From positions 53,886 to 117,885 of the forward strand of contig JAVWHP010000003.1 in NCBI GenBank assembly GCA_036639955.1: DNA of 64,000 nt. The letters run 5' to 3'. This document shows positions 53,885 to 62,698 of this stretch, in pieces (positions within the stretch are counted from its first letter, which is position 1; each line of letters begins with the position of its first letter). This DNA is from JAVWHP01 sp036639955. Lineage in GTDB: Bacteria > Bacillota_I > Bacilli_A > Erysipelotrichales > Erysipelotrichaceae. Below the pieces are notes generated by a model, which ran no database searches, was not told the DNA's origin, and saw only the letters and a program-made list of their open reading frames with translations. The position numbers were made by a program, and so were the translations under genes.

Positions 53885-56092
53885 ATGGATTATAAAAATT
53901 TAATAACAGAAACATTAGAAGCGACTATTGAAGGTACGCTTATGGTAGATGAGTTAAAAACTCTTTTTCAAATTGATGAATCAACTGAAGAAGCTTTTTT
54001 ACTTGCATTAAAAGAATTAAAGGAAGATTACATAGTTATAGAAGAAGAAGGTAAAGTAACTGATTCTAATAAGTGTGGTTATAAAAGAGGTGTTCTAAAA
54101 GTTAATCCTAAAGGATTTGGTTTTATTGAGAATGCTGATGGTAGTGTATATGTAAACCAAGTTAATATGCTTCATGCAATGAATAATGATGAAGTAGTAG
54201 CAACTATTAGATCTAATAAAGATGATTCAGTAGAAGGTAAAATTATTAAGATTACTAAACATGCTAATGCTACAATCATTGGTGTAATTAAAGTTAAAGA
54301 TGATGCTAAGTACTTTTTAGCTGATCAGTCTACTGGTGATCACCGTATTAAAATATTAAACTTTGATGACTTTAAATTAGTTAATGATACTAAGGTTGTA
54401 ATTAAGGTAGAAACTTATGGAGCTACTTTAGGTTGTAACATCCAAAAAATTATTGGATATAAGTATGAACCAGGAGTAGACATTACTTCTATATTATTTG
54501 AACATGGTGTAGACTGTGTATTCCCTGATGAAGTAAGTGATGAAGCACAACAAGTGCCTGATCATGTTTTAGAGAAAGATAAGGTAGGTCGTAATGACTT
54601 CACTAATAAAACTATTATTACAGTAGATAGTGAAGAAGCTAAAGATTTAGATGATGCTATAAGTGTAGAAAAGATTGAACATGGATATAGATTAGGCGTT
54701 CATATAGCAGATGTATCTTATTATGTAACTAAAGGAACTAAGGTTGATGAAGAAGCTTATAAGCGTGGAACATCAGTATATGTAGTAGATAGAGTAGTAC
54801 CTATGCTTCCACAAATTTTATCTAATGGAATGTGTTCATTAAATCCTAAGGTAGAAAGATTAACACTTAGTGCTATGATGGATTTAGATATGAGTGGAAA
54901 TATGATGGATTATAAAATTGTACCTTCATTCATTAAAACTACTGAAAGAATGAGTTATAATAAAGTTAATGAAATTATAGCTAAAGATGAAACAGCACTT
55001 AAAGAATATCCTCATCTTATAGAATTAATTGATAATATGGTTGCTTGTGCTAAAATTATTAGAGATCGTCGTATATCTTTAGGTAATATTGATTTTGATA
55101 AAACTGAAGCAAAGATTATAGTTAATGCTAAGGGTAAACCAATAGATATCGTACCAGTAACACGTGGTTTAGCAGAACTTATTATCGAGGACTTCATGAT
55201 AGCTGCTAATGAATGTGTTGCTGCTCACGTAAGTAAAGCAGAACTACCTAGTATATATCGTGTACATGAAACACCAGATCCAGAAAGAATGCGTGACTTT
55301 GCAGCATTAACTGGATTATTAGGACATAAACTATTAGGTGATGTAAATGATATTAAACCGATAGATTGTCAAAGACTATTAACTGAAGTAAAAGGATTAC
55401 CTGAATACCAAGTTATATCAACATCTTTATTAAGAAGTATGGCTAAAGCACGCTATGATGATAAATGCTTAGGACACTTTGGATTAGGACTAGAATACTA
55501 TACACATTTTACTTCTCCTATAAGAAGATATCCAGATTTAATCGTACATAGAATGTTACGTAAATACTGCTTTACTAAACTAGAAGATAAATCTATCATG
55601 AAAAAAGACAACGCTTGGATAAGCGAATGTGCTTTAAATGCTTCTATAAAAGAAAGACAAGCTATCGAAGCGGAACGTGATGTTGATGATATGAAGAAAG
55701 CCGAATATATGGAACAGTTCATTGGTGTAACTTACGACGGTATAATTTCTTCTATTACTAAATTTGGAATGTTCGTAGAGTTACCCAATACTATTGAAGG
55801 CTTAGTTCATATCTCTAATATGAAAGATGATTTCTATCATTATGAAGAAACAAGTAAATCATTAATGGGAGAAAGAACTGGTCAGAAATATGCAATGGGA
55901 GATAAAGTAGTAGTTAAAGTAAATGATGCAAGTAGATTTAAAAAACAAATAGATTTTGTATTAAAAGATAAGAACGGTAACTTTGGAGTAGGATGTTCAT
56001 TTAATGATCGTAATAAAACTAATTCTAAAGATAAAGCAGGATTTAAAAAAGCATATAAATCAAATGGGAATGGTAAACCAAAGAGGAAATAA
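53885..56092 (+). CDS. rnr: Ribonuclease R
   Basis: A 735-residue RNase II/R family exoribonuclease. Cold-shock-like domains occupy about 60-220 and the RNB catalytic domain about 235-570, with VDSEEAKDLDDAISVEK (catalytic aspartates) and LGVHIADVSYYV. A C-terminal S1 domain (YDGIISSITKFGMFVELPN) precedes a Lys-rich tail. It degrades structured RNA 3'-5' and works with tmRNA-SmpB in trans-translation, whose genes follow. GAGGT at 53876-53880 fits the ATG at 53885 better than a GTG at 53882. Confidence 0.95.
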   Translation: MDYKNLITETLEATIEGTLMVDELKTLFQIDESTEEAFLLALKELKEDYIVIEEEGKVTDSNKCGYKRGVLKVNPKGFGFIENADGSVYVNQVNMLHAMNNDEVVATIRSNKDDSVEGKIIKITKHANATIIGVIKVKDDAKYFLADQSTGDHRIKILNFDDFKLVNDTKVVIKVETYGATLGCNIQKIIGYKYEPGVDITSILFEHGVDCVFPDEVSDEAQQVPDHVLEKDKVGRNDFTNKTIITVDSEEAKDLDDAISVEKIEHGYRLGVHIADVSYYVTKGTKVDEEAYKRGTSVYVVDRVVPMLPQILSNGMCSLNPKVERLTLSAMMDLDMSGNMMDYKIVPSFIKTTERMSYNKVNEIIAKDETALKEYPHLIELIDNMVACAKIIRDRRISLGNIDFDKTEAKIIVNAKGKPIDIVPVTRGLAELIIEDFMIAANECVAAHVSKAELPSIYRVHETPDPERMRDFAALTGLLGHKLLGDVNDIKPIDCQRLLTEVKGLPEYQVISTSLLRSMAKARYDDKCLGHFGLGLEYYTHFTSPIRRYPDLIVHRMLRKYCFTKLEDKSIMKKDNAWISECALNASIKERQAIEAERDVDDMKKAEYMEQFIGVTYDGIISSITKFGMFVELPNTIEGLVHISNMKDDFYHYEETSKSLMGERTGQKYAMGDKVVVKVNDASRFKKQIDFVLKDKNGNFGVGCSFNDRNKTNSKDKAGFKKAYKSNGNGKPKRK

Positions 56093-56093
56093 T

Positions 56094-57233
56094 ATGAAAA
56101 AACTTGTTGCGTTATTAATGCTTGTTGTATTAGTAGGTTGTTCTACATCTAAAGATAAACCTATTGAAGAAAAGAAGAATGAAGTAGTAGCTAAAGAAGA
56201 CATAGACGTAAGCTTTATGGCTGTTGGTGATAACTTAATTCATAATTCTTTGTACTTTGATGCTAAAATAGAGAATGGTTATGACTTCAATCCGATGTTT
56301 GTACCTATAAAACCATATGTAGAAAAAGCTGATATAGCTTATATTAATCAAGAAACTATTCTTGGTGGTACTGAATTAGAATTAAGTAATTATCCTTGTT
56401 TTAATTCTCCACAAGAAGCTGGAGATGCGTTAGTAGCTACAGGTTTTGATTGGATTAATCAAGCTACTAATCATTCATTAGATCGTGGAGAAGCAGGAAT
56501 AGTAAGTGCAATGAATTTTTGGGATAAATACCCAGATATCGTAACAACAGGAATTAATCGTAATAAGGAAGAAGAACAAAAATTTCGTTATATAAAACGT
56601 AAAGATATTAACTTTGGATTATTAAGCTATACTTATGGTACTAATGGAATAGAAGAACCAGAAGGTAAAGCATACCTTGTTAATAATATTGATAAGGATC
56701 AAATGAAAAAAGATGTTGAAGCAATAAAAAAGACTTGCGATGTAATTATTGTTAGTATGCATTGGGGTAATGAATACCAAACTACTCCTAGTGATGAACA
56801 AAAAGATATCGCTCAATATTTAAGTGACTTAGGTGTTAAAGTGATTATCGGTTCTCATCCTCATGTTATACAGCCAGTAAACTATGTTACTAGTAAGAGT
56901 GGTAATAAGACTTTGGTAATATATTCCCTAGGAAATTTTATATCAGCACAAAATGATACAATTAATATGCTAGGTGGTATGTCAACATTTACTATTCATA
57001 AAGATGGTAAAACTAATGAATACTCTGTAGTTGATCCTGAATTTTATCCAACTGTTACACATTTTGAAGCTAATCAAACTAACTTTAAAACTTATGTATT
57101 AAAGGATTATAGTGATGAACTAGCTAGTAAACATTATCTTAATGGTCTTAATGGAACAGGAAGTATTACAAAGGAGATTCTAACAAATAAATGTAAAGAG
57201 ATTATGGGAGATGAAATCCGCGTTGTTTACTAA
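56094..57233 (+). CDS. CapA/PgsA-like (PGA_cap) lipoprotein
   Basis: A 379-residue lipoprotein with lipobox VLVGC (Cys about residue 15) and a PGA_cap metallophosphatase-like domain: VSFMAVGDNLIHN, INQETILGG, NQATNHSLDRGEAGI, VSMHWGNEYQTTPSDEQ and IIGSHPHVIQPV. Similar proteins act in poly-gamma-glutamate capsule systems, but stand-alone copies like this have no proven role. The rest of a cap operon is absent. The ATG at 56094 follows the rnr stop by 1 nt; AGAGGA lies in rnr. It is not part of the usual rnr-smpB linkage. Confidence 0.82.
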   Translation: MKKLVALLMLVVLVGCSTSKDKPIEEKKNEVVAKEDIDVSFMAVGDNLIHNSLYFDAKIENGYDFNPMFVPIKPYVEKADIAYINQETILGGTELELSNYPCFNSPQEAGDALVATGFDWINQATNHSLDRGEAGIVSAMNFWDKYPDIVTTGINRNKEEEQKFRYIKRKDINFGLLSYTYGTNGIEEPEGKAYLVNNIDKDQMKKDVEAIKKTCDVIIVSMHWGNEYQTTPSDEQKDIAQYLSDLGVKVIIGSHPHVIQPVNYVTSKSGNKTLVIYSLGNFISAQNDTINMLGGMSTFTIHKDGKTNEYSVVDPEFYPTVTHFEANQTNFKTYVLKDYSDELASKHYLNGLNGTGSITKEILTNKCKEIMGDEIRVVY

Positions 57234-57244
57234 GGAGGGATATC

Positions 57245-57694
57245 ATGAGTAAACTAGTAGTAAAGAATCGAAAAGCTGCACATGAATATTTCCTAGAGGA
57301 AAGTTTTGAAGCAGGTATGGTTTTAGTTGGTACTGAGATTAAAGCTATTCGTAAGGGGAGTGTCCAGCTTAAAGATGCTTTTATTAGTTTTGTTAATAAT
57401 GAAGCATTTATTAAGCAGATGCATATATCACCTTATGAATTTGGTAATCAATTTAATCATGATGAAACTAGAGATCGTAAGCTTCTTCTTCATAAATCCG
57501 AAATTAAAAAACTTCAAGAGAAGGTAAAACTTAAGGGTTATACAGTAGTACCTGTTTCTATGTATTTAGATAAAGGTAATGCTAAACTAGAAATAGCTCT
57601 TGGTAAAGGTAAGAATCTTCATGATAAACGTGGTGTTGAAAAAGCTAGAGATGCACAGCGTGAGATTGCTAAAGCAATGAAAAATAATTTCTAA
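57245..57694 (+). CDS. smpB: SsrA-binding protein SmpB
   Basis: A 149-residue SmpB. KNRKAAHEYFLEESFEAGMV, LVGTEIKAIRKGSVQLKDAF, HISPYEFGN, RKLLLHKSEI and GKNLHDKRGVEKARD are diagnostic. It binds the tRNA-like part of tmRNA and brings it to stalled ribosomes. The tmRNA gene lies 66 nt downstream. AAGGAGGGATATC precedes the ATG. Confidence 0.96.
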   Translation: MSKLVVKNRKAAHEYFLEESFEAGMVLVGTEIKAIRKGSVQLKDAFISFVNNEAFIKQMHISPYEFGNQFNHDETRDRKLLLHKSEIKKLQEKVKLKGYTVVPVSMYLDKGNAKLEIALGKGKNLHDKRGVEKARDAQREIAKAMKNNF

Positions 57695-57745
57695 ATTAGT
57701 GTATTTCAATGTTGTACATAATATATAATTATGTTAATATAACTT

Positions 57746-57754
57746 TGCTATACT
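57746..57754 (+). promoter_or_regulatory. Promoter of ssrA
   Basis: TG (57746-57747), C, TATACT (57749-57754), ending 6 nt before the predicted 5' end of tmRNA at 57761. Confidence 0.55.
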
Positions 57755-57760
57755 TTATAT

Positions 57761-58135
57761 GGGGGTGTCATGGTTTCGACAGGAATATGTTTGGTACAGA
57801 TTGCAGTCGTGTTGCTACGTAAAGGCTAAAAAAAATTAACTGGAAAAAATTTATTTGCAAGAATGGGTGGAAACACTCAAGTTGCATTCGCTGCTTAATA
57901 ATCAATAACTGATTTGCAGCCGTCCTACTAGGTTTTGTCTTTGGGCTTGGATAGGGTGTAACAAACAAAGAATAGGATTACTGCTTGTTAGGGTGTAGTA
58001 ATATGAAAATCTTACCTAACACCTCAGTGGAAGTTTGTTTATAGCTCATCACTGAAAATTATTATAAACTAAACTGTAGACGTCTGTACTTGGAACTATT
58101 TTTGGACAGGAGTTCGACTCTCCTCACCTCCACCA
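57761..58135 (+). ncRNA. ssrA: Transfer-messenger RNA
   Basis: A one-piece tmRNA of about 375 nt. The 5' end GGGGGTGTCATGG and 3' end CACCTCCACCA form the acceptor stem with a G3-U pair, the alanyl identity element, and the gene encodes CCA. GGAGTTCGACTCTCC forms the T-arm. The tag frame ends ...NTQVAFAA with tandem TAA stops (57896-57901). Reading back from that stop gives GKNLFARMGGNTQVAFAA from a GGA at 57842, or an ACT at 57839. Either is longer than the Bacillus tag. The exact resume codon is not certain. A terminator follows. Confidence 0.95.
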
Positions 58136-58145
58136 ACTAACAAAT

Positions 58146-58172
58146 AAGCCCTATTTATGGGGCTTTTTTTAA
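58146..58172 (+). terminator. Terminator of ssrA
   Basis: An 8-bp stem AAGCCCTA/TGGGGCTT with one wobble pair, loop TTTA, then a T run. Confidence 0.8.
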
Positions 58173-58588
58173 TATGAAAACAGTCGTGCCACATTTTTGC
58201 CACATTTTTATTGTTTTTTATTTTATAAATGCTATATTTATGGGGCTAATTTTAAGGTAAAAATTGCTATGACTAAAGGAAATAATTAATTTATAACTAT
58301 TTTATAATTTATCCTACTTAGAGTGATATAAAATTATATATGAAGCAGTATAATATGAAATAATGTAAAAAACAAATATCTTAAAAATAGTTTTTTTAAT
58401 TTAAATAGTTGTATGTGCCTTTGGCAGTTCAATTAAATAAATACTATAATATGAGAATAGTGTTTATCATTTACAGAGATATGTACAAAAGTACAAGAAT
58501 TATTTAAATTAGTTAAATTTATATTGACTTGTATACATTTACTTGCTAGTATAATAAATAGGTAAACCCTAAAGAAAGGATTAAAAAA
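58173..58588. other. Intergenic region between ssrA and the bacteriocin cassette
   Basis: About 415 nt with no credible ORF. GCCACATTTTT occurs twice in tandem at about 58187-58211. An inverted repeat TGTAC-N4-GTACA lies at 58482-58495 and the palindrome TGTATACA at 58530-58537, inside the spacer of the bacteriocin promoter. No second copy of the ssrA 3' end was found. Confidence 0.45.
58482..58552 (+). promoter_or_regulatory. Promoter and candidate operators of the lactococcin-972-like gene
   Basis: TTGACT (58524-58529), a 17-nt spacer ending TGC, TAGTAT (58547-58552). A shifted -10 TATAAT at 58550 would give a 20-nt spacer. The palindrome TGTATACA (58530-58537) and the inverted repeat at 58482-58495 are possible repressor or activator sites. 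Confidence 0.5.
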
Positions 58589-58933
58589 ATGAATAAAAGA
58601 AATTTTTGTGCATTTTTGACAGTTTGTATTTTTGCAGGGACAGTATTAGGAGTAACTGCTGCTTCAGGCAGTGGTTTTTACGGAGGTACCGATGGTAGTT
58701 CAATAAGAAAAGAGTGGCATACCGGTTGGAATATTTCTGGTGACTATACATTAGCTAGAGCTACAAATTGTGGTGGAAATAAAGCATATATGAAACAAGT
58801 TTATTCTAGAAGTGGAGATAGTGGCAGCTACTCAGATTGGGTAAGTAGTGGTACTAATTCAGTTTCACATAAGGACTTTGGACCTTATGGCACTGATGCT
58901 TATGAAGCAAGGTTTTATTGGGATTATAGTTAG
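58589..58933 (+). CDS. Lactococcin 972 family bacteriocin precursor
   Basis: A 114-residue secreted protein. The N-terminal signal peptide has a hydrophobic core at about residues 8-24, with cleavage probably near TAA-SGSG. The mature part of about 88 residues has EWHTGWNISGDYTLARA and ends DAYEARFYWDYS, the W-rich start and aromatic end of lactococcin-972-type peptides, which target septal wall synthesis by binding lipid II. Downstream TIGR01654-type and ABC genes support the call strongly. It is longer than the 66-residue mature lactococcin 972 and has one Cys (ATNCGG). AAAGAAAGGA precedes the ATG. Confidence 0.78.
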   Translation: MNKRNFCAFLTVCIFAGTVLGVTAASGSGFYGGTDGSSIRKEWHTGWNISGDYTLARATNCGGNKAYMKQVYSRSGDSGSYSDWVSSGTNSVSHKDFGPYGTDAYEARFYWDYS

Positions 58934-58958
58934 TAATCTACACGGAAGAGACTAATAT

Positions 58959-58985
58959 AAAGAGGATAGTCATCTATCTTCTTTT
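58959..58985 (+). terminator. Hairpin between the bacteriocin and immunity genes
   Basis: An 11-bp stem with one G-T pair (58959-58969 with 58974-58984), loop TCAT, then TATTAT. Weak termination here would raise precursor mRNA above the export/immunity mRNA. Confidence 0.55.
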
Positions 58986-59011
58986 ATTATAAAAACAAAG
59001 TGAGGGCTGAA

Positions 59012-61156
59012 ATGAAGAAAATAGTTAGAATATTTCCAATAATTGTTTTAGTGATTTTAAATATATTAATAGTACTAACAAAAGATATGCAACAAAAGGA
59101 AACTTATAAGAACTTTGAATCATTTAATATGGTAGGCTTTACGATTCCTGATAATACAGAAAATATAAAAGAAGAACAACTAAAACTAGTTTATACTGCG
59201 GCGTTAAGCAATGATGTAGTTTTGATTAAAACTGTGTATAATGAAAATAATAATTCTATAGATAGTTATGTGGTAACGAATAATTTATTAGATTTGATGT
59301 CTAAGCAACTAGATTTTGATATTGATGATTCTATTATCGCAAATACAAAAAGTGTAGCAACATATAAAAAAGATGATCCAAGTTCTTATTATGTGCGTGA
59401 TTTACTTAATAATGATAGATATGCTTTTTATAAAGCAGACGATATGCGGAATAATCACATTTATAGATATGGAACATATTCTCTATATTATAAAAACGAA
59501 GATAATTGTCAAAAATTCTTCAATGAAGCGGCGTATATATTAAATACACCTAAAGAGAAACTTTATAATGATTTTTGGGGACATTATAATGGTCATTCAG
59601 AAGTTATGTTTATTGCTATTCTATTTTCATTTGGTTTCTTTATATTATTCTATTTTATCCTTGTAGTATTTTTGTTTTATAGAAATTCAAAAAAGATTGG
59701 TGTATTATTATTATTAGGATACTCTAAAAAAGATGTGCTAAATATTATTAATAAAAAGTATTTCGTTTTGCTAACTATAATTTCTGTTCTTTTATGTAGT
59801 GGAAGTATAATTATTTTACCAAATACAGATTTTAGATTATTCATTAGTATGTTATTTATTGGAGTATTACTTATAGTATTGACTTGTATTGTGTCGTATT
59901 TAGCACTATTATTTATATGTAAATATACAGATTTGTCTAATATTCTTAAAAAGCAATCAATTGTCCAGAAAGTAAGTAATGCGTGTCTAGTAGTTAAATT
60001 TATAATGGTAATTGTAATTATTTTATTTACGCTTAATGTATTTCCAATGCTTAAAGAAGCAATGCATTCTAAAAATATATTAGAAGAAAGTAAATTACTC
60101 ATGGATTATGCTGTATTCCCAAGAATTAAAGTAGAAAATACGGAAAATGATGATTATGATAAGTATTTAAAATTTTACAAATTAATTGATGAGAAAAGAA
60201 TAGATCATTTTTATGTAAGATTTGATGAGTATTTACAAACAGATGAAGAAATTATAAGAAACTTTGATGATTTAGAAAAAAATGGACAAGCATTTAGAAC
60301 TGCTTCAGTAGATTTAAATTATTTAGATAAATTCGAATTGAATTATTTTGATGATAAACAACAACCTGTGGCTATTAAGTCAATTAAACAAGAGTTTTAT
60401 CTTATACCTCAATCTAAAAAAGACTATGAAGCTGAATTAAGAAATATTACTGAAGAAAAATATACGCATTATAATATTAGTAATCCAGTGTTAATTTATT
60501 ATTATCAAGATTATACATTTGATACCTATGATAGCGTAAAAGGTGTGGCAAAAGTCGCTTCTCCAATTATAAGGGTTGTGCATGAAGATAATCCTTATAC
60601 TTATATGCAAAAGAGTTATGGCTTAGATATTGCAGGAACCGGAATGAATACTGCTTTAAAATTTAAAATAACTAATAATGAAAATTTGTATCAAACTGAA
60701 TTATTAGAATGCATTAATGAAGCTGGCTTATCAAATGTATTAAGTGAAGATCAGTTTGTTAGTTATAAAACCTATTATGCTGATGAAATAGCAAATTCTA
60801 AAAAAATGAGTATGCTATTTTATGGTGTAATATCTATTGCGCTACTAATATATATTGCGTTGGTAATTCAAACATTTGTTCTATTTATAGATGCCCGTAA
60901 AAATGAAATATTAGTAAAATCTATTATGGGTTTCTCAAGGAAAGAAATATTTCTACCAGTTATAGGGTGGAATATTGGGGCAACAATGTTACCAATTTCT
61001 GGTATACTTGCATTTACATTAGTAAGTAATGCTGAAAATCTAATTACAATTGCATTAGTATCAACTATATTTTTAATTATAGACATATCACTTATATTGA
61101 TTATAACTAAATTTATTAACCTTAATAATGTGTATTCACAAATTAAAGGTGAATAG
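59012..61156 (+). CDS. Bacteriocin-associated integral membrane (putative immunity/permease) protein
   Basis: A 714-residue protein matching the TIGR01654 group found beside lactococcin-972 genes. Layout: one helix at about 5-22, an extracellular region to about 195, four helices (about 198-225, 243-265, 275-305 and 325-345), a second extracellular region (about 355-595), and three helices (about 600-625, 645-672 and 680-705). FtsX-like hints are VLLLLGYSKKDVLNI and VKSIMGFSRKEIFLPVIG. It likely forms the membrane half of the ABC transporter encoded next, giving export or self-protection. GTGAGGG at 59000-59006 supports the ATG at 59012; the upstream in-frame GTG lies in that site. Confidence 0.8.
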   Translation: MKKIVRIFPIIVLVILNILIVLTKDMQQKETYKNFESFNMVGFTIPDNTENIKEEQLKLVYTAALSNDVVLIKTVYNENNNSIDSYVVTNNLLDLMSKQLDFDIDDSIIANTKSVATYKKDDPSSYYVRDLLNNDRYAFYKADDMRNNHIYRYGTYSLYYKNEDNCQKFFNEAAYILNTPKEKLYNDFWGHYNGHSEVMFIAILFSFGFFILFYFILVVFLFYRNSKKIGVLLLLGYSKKDVLNIINKKYFVLLTIISVLLCSGSIIILPNTDFRLFISMLFIGVLLIVLTCIVSYLALLFICKYTDLSNILKKQSIVQKVSNACLVVKFIMVIVIILFTLNVFPMLKEAMHSKNILEESKLLMDYAVFPRIKVENTENDDYDKYLKFYKLIDEKRIDHFYVRFDEYLQTDEEIIRNFDDLEKNGQAFRTASVDLNYLDKFELNYFDDKQQPVAIKSIKQEFYLIPQSKKDYEAELRNITEEKYTHYNISNPVLIYYYQDYTFDTYDSVKGVAKVASPIIRVVHEDNPYTYMQKSYGLDIAGTGMNTALKFKITNNENLYQTELLECINEAGLSNVLSEDQFVSYKTYYADEIANSKKMSMLFYGVISIALLIYIALVIQTFVLFIDARKNEILVKSIMGFSRKEIFLPVIGWNIGATMLPISGILAFTLVSNAENLITIALVSTIFLIIDISLILIITKFINLNNVYSQIKGE

Positions 61157-61216
61157 TAAAGATCGAAATTTATGCATTAATTACCACAATATAAGATGTG
61201 GAGAAATGGAGACTAT

Positions 61217-61846
61217 ATGATCGAAGTAAAAAACATAACGAAACTATTTAAGGATAAAGCAGTCTTTGAAAAATTCAACTTAAATATTGATAATGGAGAA
61301 CTAGTAGCTATTACAGGTAAAAGTGGATGTGGAAAAACGACTTTATTAAATATGATAGGCTTGATTGATACAGTATATAATGGTGAAATTGAATATAATG
61401 GAACTACATTACATTCGTTATCTTCTAAACAAAAACAAATATTTATACGCAATAATATTAATTATTTATTTCAGAATTATGCTCTTGTTGATGATTCTAC
61501 AGTTTATGATAATTTAAAATTAGCTATGTATTATGATAAAATACCTTTAAAAGAGAAGAATGAAATAATTGAAAAGTCATTAAAAGAAGTTAATTTAGCG
61601 GGATATGAAGATAAAAAAGTATATACATTAAGTGGCGGGGAACAGCAAAGAGTCGCATTAGCAAGAGCTATGATAAAGAAAGGGAATATCATACTAGCGG
61701 ATGAACCAACCGGTAATTTAGATGAAGAAAATCGTAATATTGTTTTAAGTAGTTTGATTGATCAAAATAAACTTGGAAAAACGGTTATAATTGTTACACA
61801 CGATCCTTATGTAGCTGCTAAATGCAATAGAGTTATTAAACTATAA
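61217..61846 (+). CDS. Bacteriocin-type ABC transporter ATPase (lactococcin 972 group)
   Basis: A 209-residue ABC ATPase of the MacB/LolD type. Walker A GKSGCGKTTLLNMIGL, FQNYALVDDSTVYDN, signature LSGGEQQRVALARAM, Walker B IILADEPTGNLD and the His switch VTHDP are present. It matches the ATPase group (TIGR03608) associated with lactococcin 972 clusters. It should energise the preceding membrane protein. TGGAGA precedes the ATG at 61217; a longer in-frame start at 61196 has no site. A terminator ends the cassette. Confidence 0.85.
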   Translation: MIEVKNITKLFKDKAVFEKFNLNIDNGELVAITGKSGCGKTTLLNMIGLIDTVYNGEIEYNGTTLHSLSSKQKQIFIRNNINYLFQNYALVDDSTVYDNLKLAMYYDKIPLKEKNEIIEKSLKEVNLAGYEDKKVYTLSGGEQQRVALARAMIKKGNIILADEPTGNLDEENRNIVLSSLIDQNKLGKTVIIVTHDPYVAAKCNRVIKL

Positions 61847-61869
61847 ACATGATGATTATAAAATTATAT

Positions 61870-61907
61870 ATAAAATAAAAAACCATAGATATGGTTTTTT
61901 ATTTTAT
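61870..61907. terminator. Bidirectional terminator at the end of the bacteriocin cassette
   Basis: A perfect 18-bp inverted repeat (61870-61887 with 61890-61907) around GA, with AT-rich flanks. It serves convergent transcription units. Confidence 0.85.
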
Positions 61908-61939
61908 AATTGAATATATAGGTTTTACTGTGTTGTAAA

Positions 61940-62698
61940 TTATAAATCTTTCTTTCTCATTACAAGAACTGAAGCTATTAACATAACTAATGTGTAAATG
62001 GTACACAGTCCAATAAGTTTTAACCACTCTGGATTAGGTACAACACCAACGCTACTCATATTAGCTATAACAGAATAATCTTCAATAGCAAATGGGATAT
62101 AATTATCTAATAACATATATGCTTGAGGTAGAAAAGATACAACGATTATAGCACTCATTGAAGCAATGCTAGATTTACGTGCTATAACAGCAATTAGAAT
62201 ATAGAAAGCAATTAAGAATTCATTAATAATGAATTCAATACCTAGGACTTCTAAATCTACTATAGGATCAAGAATTCTAACAGCACTAGGATCGATTAAA
62301 GACATACCCATTAGATAACAACATATACAAATGAAGACCATTAGAATAGCAGATATAACAGACATTGATATAAACTTAGTTATAGCATAATGACCTTTAT
62401 CCTTAATATAAGAAACTACATTAAGAACAAATCTATTCTCAAAATCTTTAGTGCAGAAACTAGTTACATAAAGAGCTAACACTAAAGGATAAATTGGAAG
62501 GGTGAAAAAATTCTTAAGAATCATTTTGAAACTTACACTAGATAAAGCTAACGATGCCGGCTCATCACCAATTGGATTAGTAGCTATTTGAATGATTAAA
62601 CAAACAACAAAAGTTATACAAGCAATTACAGCTAAAACAAAATAGAACTGCTTAGTTTTAAGTGTGCGTTTTAAATCCATTAATATTGAATTAAGCAT
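61940..62698 (-). CDS. ABC-2 type transporter permease
   Basis: A 252-residue membrane protein with six helices (about 18-38, 58-80, 105-130, 150-170, 178-200 and 222-245). It starts MLNSILMDLKRTLKTKQFYF and ends VLVMRKKDL, typical of single-domain ABC-2 permeases in bacitracin- or lantibiotic-immunity systems. It overlaps the ATPase gene by 8 nt, so the two form one transporter. The substrate is unknown; proximity to a bacteriocin cassette makes peptide export or immunity plausible. Confidence 0.82.
   Translation of the reverse strand: MLNSILMDLKRTLKTKQFYFVLAVIACITFVVCLIIQIATNPIGDEPASLALSSVSFKMILKNFFTLPIYPLVLALYVTSFCTKDFENRFVLNVVSYIKDKGHYAITKFISMSVISAILMVFICICCYLMGMSLIDPSAVRILDPIVDLEVLGIEFIINEFLIAFYILIAVIARKSSIASMSAIIVVSFLPQAYMLLDNYIPFAIEDYSVIANMSSVGVVPNPEWLKLIGLCTIYTLVMLIASVLVMRKKDL

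Noticed and set aside
59677..60102. A 141-codon minus-strand ORF inside the immunity/permease gene
   Set aside because: It lies wholly opposite a well-supported coding region, in AT-rich membrane-protein sequence where antisense frames stay open by chance.
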